From Verrucomicrobiota bacterium (GTDB lineage: Bacteria; Verrucomicrobiota; Verrucomicrobiia; Limisphaerales; JAEYXS01), in the NCBI GenBank assembly GCA_023431185.1, contig JAEYXS010000053.1:1-30811 (forward strand): a stretch of DNA of 30,811 bases, in the 5' to 3' direction. The notes beneath the pieces are model-generated. The model searched no databases and had not been told where the DNA came from. It worked only from the letters and a program-made list of their open reading frames with translations. Both the position numbers and the translations under genes were made by a program. Numbering within the stretch: position 1 is the stretch's first letter; each line of letters opens with the position of its first letter. Shown here in pieces: positions 15,571-23,430 of the stretch.

Positions 15571-17529
15571 ATGAATGCGAATGTTCAAAGATTGAGGGAT
15601 TTGTTGAGCAAAACCACCGGTGAAGCCGCTGGCATCATCAACAATTCGACTGTAAATGATTTTGCTCGTGAAAAATTTGAGATCATCCACAACAGGCTCA
15701 AGCGCAGTGAGGGGCAGTTCAGTTCGAAAATATTCATCATGTTGGTTTTTGGCCCGCTAAAAAGCGGGAAATCTACACTGGTGAATTGTCTAGCAGGCTA
15801 CGAGGTAAGCCCAACTGCTCTCGGTATTAGCAGTACAAAACGGCCTTCAATCGTTATTGGAGCTGATGTCGAAGAACCAACTGCCAAGCAATTTTACGAA
15901 GCTAACCGAAGTCAGGCAAAGCGATTAGAGCGATTTGAGCAGGTCATTGACTGTTTACGCGGAATTTTGCCTGAAAAAAGTATCGAAAGTGAAGTCGTTA
16001 CGAGGGGTTTGGAGTTTGCAGCTGTACCAGAAACTTTGAGGAAAACTCTCGCTGCAAGTGAAAAAGAGCCGTTACTAACGGCCATGCAGATTCCAGAGAA
16101 TGATTTCCTTAAGTCGGGAATGGCGATAATCGACTCACCCGGCTTAGATGACCCGGCGGTGAGGTTGTCTCCCGGTGAAAAGACCGCCGTGGAGTGGGCG
16201 GTGGGAAATGCTGATTTGTGCATTTTGGTGCAAAGCTCTCTTGCCGCACCAAATGCAGAAATGCTGGATTTCGTGACTGGGGTCCTTACCAAGCATTCAA
16301 CGCCGCCATTGTTGTTGGTTCAGAATGTGTTTGAAGCCAAATTGTGGCGGTCTGAGGAGGCGAGGGATAAGGAAAACAATGATAAAAGACGGGATACCTT
16401 GGACAAGATAAAGTTTAAGTTGGGAGATAAGGGTGTCAAACTGATAGAGTATACCCTGGATGTAAATTTAGGTTTGGCCAGTGATTTGAAGTTTCACGAA
16501 AAAGAAATAGACCAATCAAAACTTGTTCAATTAAAAATCCAGGATGGACTGGATGATTTGAAAGTTAAAGTGCACGATTTGCTGGAAAAACAGAACCAGC
16601 GAATTCGAGAGTTAGGTTGCGTTAACCGCTTGAAGGAGTTGCTCAAAGATGCGGGTGAAATTGATGTCATATTGACTGAGGTTGCTAAAGATGCAGAGCA
16701 GGTGAAACGACAATATGAGGATGAACATAAAAGGATTAATGACGCGATCAGCTTGTTGAGCAAATCCAAGGTTGGACGTAGCTATTGGGAAGACCGACTC
16801 AAAAGTATCGTTGATGATGCTGGGGACGAGTGGAGAACGGCGATGCGTAAAGAAGTTCAAGAAATCAAAAATAGCGTTAGGGCTAAGTATGGAGATGGAA
16901 AAGGTTTCTGGCCTTTCTCAAGAATCAAAAGTAGAAAAATTAACCCTTTAATTCAGAACCTAAACAATAGTGTCAGAGATGGGTTGAGGTTGGATTTTGA
17001 TAATGATGGTGTATTTGGTGAGAGCCTTTCAGGTGCAATCAATGAGATTGTTTTTGCGAATGCAAAAGATGTGATGAATCAGGCTCAGATCCTGATGAAT
17101 GAGTTTGGGCTGGATGCCAATGTGACCATCAAGCAGCATGATAATGAAAAGCTTCCTGAAATTGAATCGAATGAGATTGCAATTGATTTGGTGAGTAAAG
17201 GTTGGTTTGAGATTATTGGGATACCTAGCTATAATACTGATGAGATTATCCAGCACTTAGAGAGTGAAGAAAGAAAGGCGCTCAAAGCTGGAAGGGATTT
17301 GAGGAAATCTTTTCATGCTGAGATTTGCAGGTATGTGGAGCGATGCATTGACAATGCCAAGATGGAAATCAAGAGCCATCTTAAAAGAGAGAAGCTAAAT
17401 CATGCCGACTTATGGAAAGAGCGACTATTATCGGCCGATGAGGGGTTGAGGTTGGTTGGGGAATTGCGTGTTTTAATTTCACCCGTCAAGCAGGCTGCTT
17501 TTCGGTTTGCTGATGGTGTGAAGGAATGA
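15571..17529 (+). CDS. Dynamin-like large GTPase
   Basis: A 652-residue GTPase of the dynamin superfamily. The P-loop is GPLKSGKST at 61-69 and G3 is DSPGLDDP at 188-194. The NKxD-type G4 is degenerate: the expected place reads LLLVQNVFEAKLW with N252 and no following KxD. The rest is long charged helices with coiled-coil character (about 330-430 and 560-640), plus a short aromatic and basic patch (GFWPFSRIKSRK, near 446-457) that could touch membranes. No transmembrane span is seen. The gene is markedly richer in A and T than its neighbours, a sign of transfer. Bacterial dynamins include membrane-remodelling and anti-phage proteins such as those of Eleos. The next gene, a cysteine peptidase, follows after 25 nt. 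The ATG at 15571 lacks a Shine-Dalgarno sequence. Confidence 0.85.
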   Translation: MNANVQRLRDLLSKTTGEAAGIINNSTVNDFAREKFEIIHNRLKRSEGQFSSKIFIMLVFGPLKSGKSTLVNCLAGYEVSPTALGISSTKRPSIVIGADVEEPTAKQFYEANRSQAKRLERFEQVIDCLRGILPEKSIESEVVTRGLEFAAVPETLRKTLAASEKEPLLTAMQIPENDFLKSGMAIIDSPGLDDPAVRLSPGEKTAVEWAVGNADLCILVQSSLAAPNAEMLDFVTGVLTKHSTPPLLLVQNVFEAKLWRSEEARDKENNDKRRDTLDKIKFKLGDKGVKLIEYTLDVNLGLASDLKFHEKEIDQSKLVQLKIQDGLDDLKVKVHDLLEKQNQRIRELGCVNRLKELLKDAGEIDVILTEVAKDAEQVKRQYEDEHKRINDAISLLSKSKVGRSYWEDRLKSIVDDAGDEWRTAMRKEVQEIKNSVRAKYGDGKGFWPFSRIKSRKINPLIQNLNNSVRDGLRLDFDNDGVFGESLSGAINEIVFANAKDVMNQAQILMNEFGLDANVTIKQHDNEKLPEIESNEIAIDLVSKGWFEIIGIPSYNTDEIIQHLESEERKALKAGRDLRKSFHAEICRYVERCIDNAKMEIKSHLKREKLNHADLWKERLLSADEGLRLVGELRVLISPVKQAAFRFADGVKE

Positions 17530-17554
17530 AGCTTGAGCTTGAATGGAGAAAACT

Positions 17555-18091
17555 ATGGGAACACTCGACCACGTGGCCGACTTGTTTGGGGTGAAACGGG
17601 TGCGGGATTATCTTGAGCATCCTGACCCTAAAGCGGGGGAGAGCCTTGAGATCAAGGGGTATATGCAGACACATTCTTACACCTGCGGAGCCATAGCTGG
17701 GTGGATGGTGGTGGAGTCAATCTGGCCCCGGCGAAGTTTCGAGCGTTTTTTCCGGTTGGTGTCCCCGGACTCTGTAACGGGGACTTCCACCACCAAGTTG
17801 ATTAAAGCATTAAGACAGTCTAGCATTGGCGTCAGTCGGCGTGCTCCCACATTTGCGAACATCAAGAAAGCGATTCGGTCCGGGTTTCCAATAATTGCCA
17901 GCATTGATAGGCCGGGTATGGATTACGATCATTGGATTGTAATTTACGGATATAGCCTGCATCCGAGTCGGATTTATGTGGCTGGAAACAGGTTTGGCAG
18001 GCTTGTTAGTCCAGGGGTGCTGGATTACGCTGAATTCAATTCCCTTTGCAATGAGAAGTTGATGGTCTGTTATGGTGTTCTCCGATCTTGA
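17555..18091 (+). CDS. C39/papain-like cysteine peptidase domain protein
   Basis: A 178-residue protein that is essentially one papain-like fold of the C39 type. The oxyanion Gln is Q38, six residues before the nucleophile C44 in YTCGAIAGW. The catalytic His is H126 in YDHWIVIYGY, and N145 in YVAGNRFG is a likely third residue. C39 peptidases usually cleave after double-glycine leaders and are fused to ABC exporters. Here the domain stands alone and has no signal peptide, so a cytoplasmic role is likely. The ATG at 17555 is preferred over 17543 because GGAG at 17545-17548 lies 6 nt upstream of it. The gene is 25 nt after the dynamin-like GTPase in the same AT-rich block and is probably co-transcribed with it. 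A peptidase or amidase (transglutaminase-like) activity is inferred; the substrate is unknown. Confidence 0.72.
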   Translation: MGTLDHVADLFGVKRVRDYLEHPDPKAGESLEIKGYMQTHSYTCGAIAGWMVVESIWPRRSFERFFRLVSPDSVTGTSTTKLIKALRQSSIGVSRRAPTFANIKKAIRSGFPIIASIDRPGMDYDHWIVIYGYSLHPSRIYVAGNRFGRLVSPGVLDYAEFNSLCNEKLMVCYGVLRS

Positions 18092-18108
18092 ACGAAGCCG
18101 TGCGAGTA

Positions 18109-18125
18109 AAACTGCGCGGCAGTTT
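18109..18125. terminator. Possible bidirectional hairpin between convergent genes
   Basis: Stem AAACTGC/GCAGTTT with loop GCG lies between the cysteine peptidase stop (18091) and the stop of the convergent metallopeptidase, which it touches. The U-tract is weak in both directions. Confidence 0.35.
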
Positions 18126-18723
18126 ACCATTTGGAACGTCCTAAACTGATAACTTTGGACACATTAGCAATAAATTTCCATTTTCTCTTTATGGCCACCG
18201 AATTGAATTTGATTGGCAGTTTACCTCTGTAACGTAAGTACATCATGAATGTTTCCGCGAAATCTTCGCTTGCATTAGTTAGGGCGTAGCTGGTCACAAA
18301 TTCACTGGGCTTATTGGTGTTTGTCTCCAGTCCCTCACTGTCGTAGCGTTCGCCGAACGCGGATGTGAACCGTTGGGACCGACGAATGAGAGCTGGATAG
18401 TAATGGGCAACGGCATGGCCATACTCATGCCGGACGACATCTCGCAAAGAGCCGCGATTCTGCCACAATCCTTCAGACAACACCCACTGAGGTATATACA
18501 TATGCCCGGGTTCATACCCCAAAACATCATCCAGCCATTCACATTCATGGATGAAGAATCCGTGAGCTGAAGGCATCGTGATTTGTGGCAGGTAACACCA
18601 GAAACACTCAACAGAAGTCAACCTGCTGTCCTCGTTCCATAGCCCAACTGCTGATAACTCTGCTTGAACATCAACACAGGCAGAATCGAGTTGTGATTTA
18701 CTGATGGAAGAGCCTGCTTTCAT
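18124..18723 (-). CDS. HExxH zinc metallopeptidase (Peptidase_Mx-like)
   Basis: A 199-residue protein with a clear zinc peptidase motif, VVRHEYGHAVAHYYP, containing H99, E100 and H103. About 50 residues later comes SYALTNASEDFAETFMMYL, where E153 or E157 should be the third zinc ligand. That ED(F/W)AET pattern recalls the putative zinc-binding metallopeptidase families such as Peptidase_Mx. No signal peptide or membrane segment is seen. The gene is convergent with the cysteine peptidase (32 nt between stops) and shares the AT-rich composition of that block, so it may belong to the same acquired unit. The ATG at 18723 has no obvious ribosome site. Protease function is well supported; the substrate and any link to the GTPase are unknown. 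Confidence 0.75.
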   Translation of the reverse strand: MKAGSSISKSQLDSACVDVQAELSAVGLWNEDSRLTSVECFWCYLPQITMPSAHGFFIHECEWLDDVLGYEPGHMYIPQWVLSEGLWQNRGSLRDVVRHEYGHAVAHYYPALIRRSQRFTSAFGERYDSEGLETNTNKPSEFVTSYALTNASEDFAETFMMYLRYRGKLPIKFNSVAIKRKWKFIANVSKVISLGRSKW

Positions 18724-18858
18724 TCAGATATTTACTTGTGAAATTAAAGGTGGCTGTCAAGTTGCGAACTCTGCGGGTTTGCGGCAAAGAGTCATAAAGT
18801 TCTTCATTTTGAGGCCGCAAGGTTGACGCCCGGTTGTTCCCTTTGGATACTTCCCCAC

Positions 18859-19779
18859 GTGGCGAGAGTTTATGATCTGGCGATGACTCATAAGCTGGAC
18901 GCGGATGATTTTTTCATACACCGCGTGCAGGAGGCTTGCGCCCGCGCCGGGTTGAACTTTTTCCTCATCGAACCCGCCTGGGCGGAGGAGTATCTGGCCA
19001 AGCTGGAGCGCAAAGAGGTCTGGGCGCGCATGGTGCTGAACATGCAGAGCGAGCACCACGATCCGCGGGAGGTGTTTCACCGTATCATCCGCCGTTCGCA
19101 TGAGCTGGGGGCTAAAGTCATCGACCCGCCGGATGTGGCCATGGCTGCGTGCCACAAGGCGATGGCGCATCAACGGCTTCTGGCAGCCGGACTCCAGTTG
19201 CCGCCGACGTTGATCCTTGATCAGAACTCGGCCGGGCAATGGCCGGAGCTGACAGCGGAGCAACTGGCCTTGTTGGCCCCGCCTTTTGTCATCAAACCCG
19301 CGCTGGGCTATGGCCGGAAGGGTATCATCCTGAACGCGACGGGCATCGAAGACCTGAAACGCGCCGCGGAAGCGTGGCCTTGGGGCCCGTATCTCTTGCA
19401 GAAACGGATCGTGCCGCGCGATCTGACGGGTGAACCGGCATATTTCCGCGTTTATCACGTATTCGGCAGCACTTGGCTCAGTTGGTGGAACTGCTACAAT
19501 GACCGATATCGGCTGGTCACCGTCCAAGAAGAGGCGGATTTGAAGCTGGCGCCTTTACACCAGATCGCCCGGAAGCTGGCGGAAGCCACCGGTATGAATT
19601 TCTTTTCCACCGAAGTGGCCCAGACCGAGAGCGGCGAGTTTTTCCTGATCGATTACGTGAATGACCAGTGCCACTTGCTCACGCAGACGGCCAGTCCGCA
19701 GAATGGCGTGCCGGATGAACTGGTGAACGCGATCGCGGTGAAACTGGTCGAAGCTGCCAGCCGCTGGAAAACGAAATGA
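18859..19779 (+). CDS. ATP-grasp domain protein
   Basis: A 306-residue ATP-grasp protein. These enzymes join a carboxylate to an amine or similar nucleophile through an acyl phosphate. The N-terminus (VYDLAMTHKLDADDFFI) is followed by a helical region. The grasp fold is recognisable from FVIKPALGYGRKGI (ATP-binding lysine and glycine loop), LLQKRIVPRD (adenine-side strand), AYFRVYHVFG and FLIDYVNDQC, with acidic and Asn residues for Mg. The frame opens at TTG 18823; GTG 18859 is preferred because the recognisable domain begins there, and ATG 18883 is the other option. It ends 1 nt before the folP ATG, so it leads the folP-cdaA-cdaR-glmM operon. The substrate is unknown. Confidence 0.8.
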   Translation: MARVYDLAMTHKLDADDFFIHRVQEACARAGLNFFLIEPAWAEEYLAKLERKEVWARMVLNMQSEHHDPREVFHRIIRRSHELGAKVIDPPDVAMAACHKAMAHQRLLAAGLQLPPTLILDQNSAGQWPELTAEQLALLAPPFVIKPALGYGRKGIILNATGIEDLKRAAEAWPWGPYLLQKRIVPRDLTGEPAYFRVYHVFGSTWLSWWNCYNDRYRLVTVQEEADLKLAPLHQIARKLAEATGMNFFSTEVAQTESGEFFLIDYVNDQCHLLTQTASPQNGVPDELVNAIAVKLVEAASRWKTK

Positions 19780-19780
19780 G

Positions 19781-20617
19781 ATGAAATGGCGTTGCCGACA
19801 GATCGAGTTCGTCTTCCCTCGACCCGCGCTGGTCATGGGGATACTGAACGTGACGCCCGATTCTTTTTCGGACGGCGGCCAGTTCATTGATCTGGCGAAG
19901 GCGGTGGCGCACGCGCAGGAGATGCTCCGCGAGGGGGCGGAGATCATCGACATCGGTGGAGAATCGACGCGCCCTGGTGCGCCGGAAGTTTCGGTGGAGG
20001 AAGAAAAACGGCGGGTGTTGCCGGTGATTGAACGGCTTCGGGCGGAGACGCAAGCGGTCATCTCCATCGATACGCAGAAAGTAGAAGTGGCCCGGGCGGC
20101 ACTGGAATCGGGGGCGCATATTGTAAATGACATCGCGGCTAATCGGGAGGACGATGCCATGTGGCGGTTGGTGGCGGAGACTGGCGCCGGTTACGTAGCC
20201 ATGCACATGCAAGGAACTCCGCAAACGATGCAAGCAGACCCGCACTACACGGATGTAGTGGCGGAGGTGAACGAGTTTTTTGCGGATCGTCTGAAACGGA
20301 TGGCGTCGGCGGGTGTTTTACCTGAGCAGACGGCCCTCGATGTGGGTATCGGGTTCGGCAAAACTTTGGAACACAACTTGCAATTGCTGGGTGGTCTGCG
20401 GCATTTTAACCGGCACCGGAGGCCGCTTTTGTTAGGCGTGTCCCGGAAGTCTTTCATGGGGCGTCTGCTGGGTTTGGAAGTGACTGAACGGCTCCCGGCA
20501 GCCTTGGCCTGTACGGTGGATGCCATCGGGCAGGGGGTGAACATCATCCGCACGCACGATGTGGCGGCGACCAGCCAGGCGATACGCATGGCCGAGGCGA
20601 TTGATCAGCGGCGATAA
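19781..20617 (+). CDS. folP: Dihydropteroate synthase (FolP)
   Basis: FolP condenses 6-hydroxymethyl-dihydropterin pyrophosphate with p-aminobenzoate to make dihydropteroate and is the target of sulfonamides. The 278 residues form the expected TIM barrel. Diagnostic motifs are MGILNVTPDSFSDGG (N23 onward, the loop that closes over the substrate), IIDIGGESTRPGA, ISIDTQK, IVNDIAA, DVGIGFGKTLEHN, the pterin-pocket GVSRKSF, and IIRTHDV near the end. The start is ATG 19781, directly after the ATP-grasp stop. The gene lies 19 nt upstream of cdaA. Its association with glmM is widespread (folP-glmM in E. coli). Confidence 0.96.
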   Translation: MKWRCRQIEFVFPRPALVMGILNVTPDSFSDGGQFIDLAKAVAHAQEMLREGAEIIDIGGESTRPGAPEVSVEEEKRRVLPVIERLRAETQAVISIDTQKVEVARAALESGAHIVNDIAANREDDAMWRLVAETGAGYVAMHMQGTPQTMQADPHYTDVVAEVNEFFADRLKRMASAGVLPEQTALDVGIGFGKTLEHNLQLLGGLRHFNRHRRPLLLGVSRKSFMGRLLGLEVTERLPAALACTVDAIGQGVNIIRTHDVAATSQAIRMAEAIDQRR

Positions 20618-20636
20618 ATAGTCGGGCGAATAGCGC

Positions 20637-21485
20637 ATGTGGACCATCATCCAGATCATCTGGCGGCCGGTGCTGGAGATCCTCATCCTGACGGTGGGGA
20701 TCTACTATGTGCTGGTCTTTTTGCGCGGATTGCGGGGCACGCGCGGCTGGGCGGTGATCACGGGGTTTGTGGCCCTGCTGCTGACCCTGGCCTTGGTCAC
20801 AAGCATCCTTGATCTGCGCGTCTTGCGACTTTTGCTGGGAACTTTCTCCACTTTCTTCGTCGTCGCCGGCCTGGTCATCTTCCAGCCGGAACTCAGGCGC
20901 TTGCTGGCGGAGCTGGGCAACCAGCCCTATTTCAACGATCCGGGTGAGGAGCGTGAGAACATCGAGGTGATCATTGAAACAGTGGAGCGGCTGGCGGATG
21001 TGCGGATCGGGGCGCTGATCGCCATTGAGCAATCCATCCAACTGGAGGACATTGTGGAGTCGGGCATCCAGGTGAACTGCGAGGCCACGCCGGAGATGCT
21101 GGAGACGATCTTCTTCCCGAACAATGCCATCCATGACGGGGGCGTCATCATGCGCGGCGACCGCATCCTCAAGGCGGCCTGCATCTTTCCGCTGACGCAG
21201 AAGCAGGGTTTGGAGAAATCCATGGGGACACGACATCGCGCAGCCATCGGATTGTCGGAGGAATCGGATGCCATCGTGATCGCGGTCTCGGAGGAGACCG
21301 GGGCGATTTCTTACGCCTACAAGGGACACTTGGAGCGGAAGGTGACGGTGGAGGTGCTGCGCTCCTTTCTGACCTCGATCTTGGTGAAGCGGCGGGAACA
21401 TCGGGCCCGGAAGTACTGGCTGCAACAAGCCTGGACGCGCATCCGGGAGAATGTGGCCACGCAGACGAAGAAAGGAGGCCACTGA
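20637..21485 (+). CDS. cdaA: Diadenylate cyclase CdaA (c-di-AMP synthase)
   Basis: CdaA makes the second messenger c-di-AMP from two ATP at the inner membrane; c-di-AMP controls potassium and osmolyte balance and cell-wall homeostasis. The 282 residues have three predicted membrane helices at the N-terminus (about 5-25, 36-56 and 62-84). A DisA_N domain follows with the two catalytic motifs DGGV (D167 onward) and GTRHRAAIG (197-205). A charged C-terminal tail follows. The gene sits directly before its YbbR-domain partner and glmM, the conserved cdaA-cdaR-glmM order described in Firmicutes, where CdaR and GlmM modulate the cyclase. No c-di-AMP riboswitch was noticed upstream. Confidence 0.95.
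   Translation: MWTIIQIIWRPVLEILILTVGIYYVLVFLRGLRGTRGWAVITGFVALLLTLALVTSILDLRVLRLLLGTFSTFFVVAGLVIFQPELRRLLAELGNQPYFNDPGEERENIEVIIETVERLADVRIGALIAIEQSIQLEDIVESGIQVNCEATPEMLETIFFPNNAIHDGGVIMRGDRILKAACIFPLTQKQGLEKSMGTRHRAAIGLSEESDAIVIAVSEETGAISYAYKGHLERKVTVEVLRSFLTSILVKRREHRARKYWLQQAWTRIRENVATQTKKGGH
21471..21478 (+). promoter_or_regulatory. Strong Shine-Dalgarno for cdaR
   Basis: AAAGGAGG lies 8 nt before the ATG at 21487, within the 3' end of cdaA. It is the clearest ribosome site in the window and fixes the cdaR start against the longer open frame from 21451. Confidence 0.85.
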
Positions 21486-21486
21486 T

Positions 21487-21984
21487 ATGGCCATCCAGGA
21501 CATCGTCGTGAAGGATTTCTGGTGGAAGTTTCTGGCCTTTGTGCTGGCCACCCTCATTTGGGCGAACTTCGGCGGGAAGCTGGATGACCGGATCGAGGTG
21601 GATGAGTCCGGTGTGCATGTCCTGAATGAGCCGGGCATCATCGTCGAAACCGTCATGAGCAAGCCCATGCGCCGGCCCGTGACGGTCTTGCGCGGTGCGG
21701 AACTGGCTGGAGCCTACCGGGTGGAACCGGCGGAAGTACGGGTGGTGGTCAAGGGGGAAGGCAGCCGGTTACGGGCTCTGGACCCCAAACTTATCCTTGC
21801 CTTCGTGGATGTTACCGACATGAATGAAAAGGCAAACGGAACGGCGCACACCCGGCCAATCAGCCGGATGGTTCAGGTTTACGTCCCGCCCGGTGTGGAG
21901 CTGATGTCCGTGGAGCCGAGGTCAGTGGTGGTGGAGCGGGTCTCCAGCCCGGCAGCGGCGGCAGCCGATTCAACTAACAACTAA
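21487..21984 (+). CDS. cdaR: YbbR-domain protein CdaR (cyclase regulator)
   Basis: A 165-residue protein with an N-terminal membrane anchor (FWWKFLAFVLATLIWANF, about 11-28) and one to two extracytoplasmic YbbR-type repeats rich in beta strands (for example RPVTVLRGAELAGAYRV and AEVRVVVKGEG). In Firmicutes CdaR binds CdaA at the membrane and tunes c-di-AMP production. The protein is shorter than the multi-repeat CdaR of Bacillus, so it carries a reduced repeat number. It ends in a low-complexity Ala/Ser/Asn tail. Its stop overlaps the glmM start (TAATG). The family call rests on the anchor, the strand pattern and the operon position. Confidence 0.82.
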   Translation: MAIQDIVVKDFWWKFLAFVLATLIWANFGGKLDDRIEVDESGVHVLNEPGIIVETVMSKPMRRPVTVLRGAELAGAYRVEPAEVRVVVKGEGSRLRALDPKLILAFVDVTDMNEKANGTAHTRPISRMVQVYVPPGVELMSVEPRSVVVERVSSPAAAAADSTNN

Positions 21985-23369
21985 TGTCTTCTTCAAATCG
22001 TCGCATCTTCGGCACGGACGGGGTCCGTGGTCGTGCTAATGTGGAACCTGTAACGGCGGAGACCGCTCTCAAGCTCGGAAGGGCGGCCGCGCATGTCTTC
22101 AAACATCTGGAGAGCCAGTCGCGCAGCCGGGGCCGGCATCGCATCGTCATCGGCAAGGACACGCGCATCTCCGGCTACATGCTGGAGAACGCCATCTCCT
22201 CCGGCATCCTGTCCATGGGGGTGGATGTGCTGTTCATCGGACCATTGCCCACGCCCGGTGTTGCCTATGTGACGCGCAGTTTGCGTGCGGATGCCGGCAT
22301 CGTCATCACGGCCTCGCATAATCCGTACGACGACAACGGCATCAAATTCTTCGGTGCGGATGGTTACAAGCTGGAAGACCCGATCGAAGAACGCATCGAG
22401 AATCTGGTGTTCAGCGGTGAGATCGAGAACATCCGGCCCACGGCGGATGAGATCGGCAAGGCCGTGCGTATCGAAGACGCGCTGGGCCGTTATATCGAGT
22501 ATGCCAAGGCGTCCATCCCCAAGGGCATGACGCTGGATGGCATGCGCATCGTGGTGGATTGCGCGCATGGCGCCGCGTACAAGGCCACGCCTTGCGTGCT
22601 GCGGGAACTGGGTGCGGAGACATACATCTACGGCAACCAGCCGGACGGCAAGAACATTAACAAAGATTGCGGTTCCATGCATCCCTCGCAACTTTGCCAG
22701 AAGGTGCGGGAACACGGCGCGCACATCGGTATCGCGCATGACGGTGATGCGGACCGTTTGATCTTGTGTGATGAGAAGGGACGGCTGATCGATGGGGATG
22801 ACATCATGGCCATCGCGTCGCTGGACATGCTGGCGTCGGGCACGTTGGCGGAGAAAACGTTGGTCTCCACAGTGATGAGCAACGCCGGGCTGGATGCGGC
22901 CATCGTGCAGGCGGGCGGCAAGGTCATCCGCACGGCGGTGGGGGACAAGAACGTCATCGATGAGATGTTGAAGGGTGGTTACAATTTCGGTGGTGAGCAG
23001 AGCGGGCACATGATCTTCCGTGATTACAGCACCACGGGCGACGGCCTGGTCAGTGCGCTGCAAGTGGTGAAGATCATGAAGGCGAAGGACAAGTCGCTTT
23101 CCGAGCTATCGCGCTGCTGGACGCGTTATCCGCAACTGGTCACGAACATCCGGGTGCGTGAGAAGCTGCCTTTCGATGAGCTGGACGGCGTGCTGGATCT
23201 GGTGAAAAAAGCGGAAGCGGAAGTGACTCCGACGGGCGGACGTGTCCTGCTGCGTTACTCTGGCACCGAGCCGAAAGCGCGCCTGCTCATCGAAGGCCGC
23301 GACAGCGCCACGCTGGAGAAGTGGTCGCAGCAGATCAGTTCCTCAATCAAACGGCAGATCGGAGATTAA
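21984..23369 (+). CDS. glmM: Phosphoglucosamine mutase (GlmM)
   Basis: GlmM interconverts glucosamine-6-phosphate and glucosamine-1-phosphate, feeding UDP-GlcNAc for peptidoglycan and LPS. The 461 residues comprise the four-domain alpha-D-phosphohexomutase fold. It begins RRIFGTDGVRG, and the phosphoserine loop is TASHNPYDDNGIKFF with S111. The metal loop is DGDADRLI, the sugar-binding loop is GGEQSGHM, and the phosphate-binding loop near the end is RYSGTEPKAR. The start overlaps the cdaR stop as TAATG, so translation is coupled. GlmM inhibits CdaA in several Firmicutes; whether it does here is inferred from gene order only. It converges with a helicase gene. Confidence 0.96.
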   Translation: MSSSNRRIFGTDGVRGRANVEPVTAETALKLGRAAAHVFKHLESQSRSRGRHRIVIGKDTRISGYMLENAISSGILSMGVDVLFIGPLPTPGVAYVTRSLRADAGIVITASHNPYDDNGIKFFGADGYKLEDPIEERIENLVFSGEIENIRPTADEIGKAVRIEDALGRYIEYAKASIPKGMTLDGMRIVVDCAHGAAYKATPCVLRELGAETYIYGNQPDGKNINKDCGSMHPSQLCQKVREHGAHIGIAHDGDADRLILCDEKGRLIDGDDIMAIASLDMLASGTLAEKTLVSTVMSNAGLDAAIVQAGGKVIRTAVGDKNVIDEMLKGGYNFGGEQSGHMIFRDYSTTGDGLVSALQVVKIMKAKDKSLSELSRCWTRYPQLVTNIRVREKLPFDELDGVLDLVKKAEAEVTPTGGRVLLRYSGTEPKARLLIEGRDSATLEKWSQQISSSIKRQIGD

Positions 23370-23379
23370 GAAGGTGAGT

Positions 23380-23427
23380 GAACAGGCGAGGGCGCCTGTT
23401 CGACTATGGCAGACGAGGGCGTCTGCC
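23380..23427. repeat. Tandem hairpins with a shared AGGG loop and different stems
   Basis: Hairpin 1 (23380-23401) has left arm GAACAGGCG, loop AGGG and a perfectly complementary right arm. Hairpin 2 (23408-23427) has left arm GGCAGACG, the same loop AGGG and a perfect right arm, followed by CCTAC. They fill the gap between convergent glmM and the helicase gene and could stop or protect both transcripts, though no T-run follows. Confidence 0.75.
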
Positions 23428-23430
23428 CTA

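Noticed and set aside
20618..20636. c-di-AMP (ydaO-type) riboswitch before cdaA
   Set aside because: Only 19 nt separate folP and cdaA, and no riboswitch-sized leader exists there.
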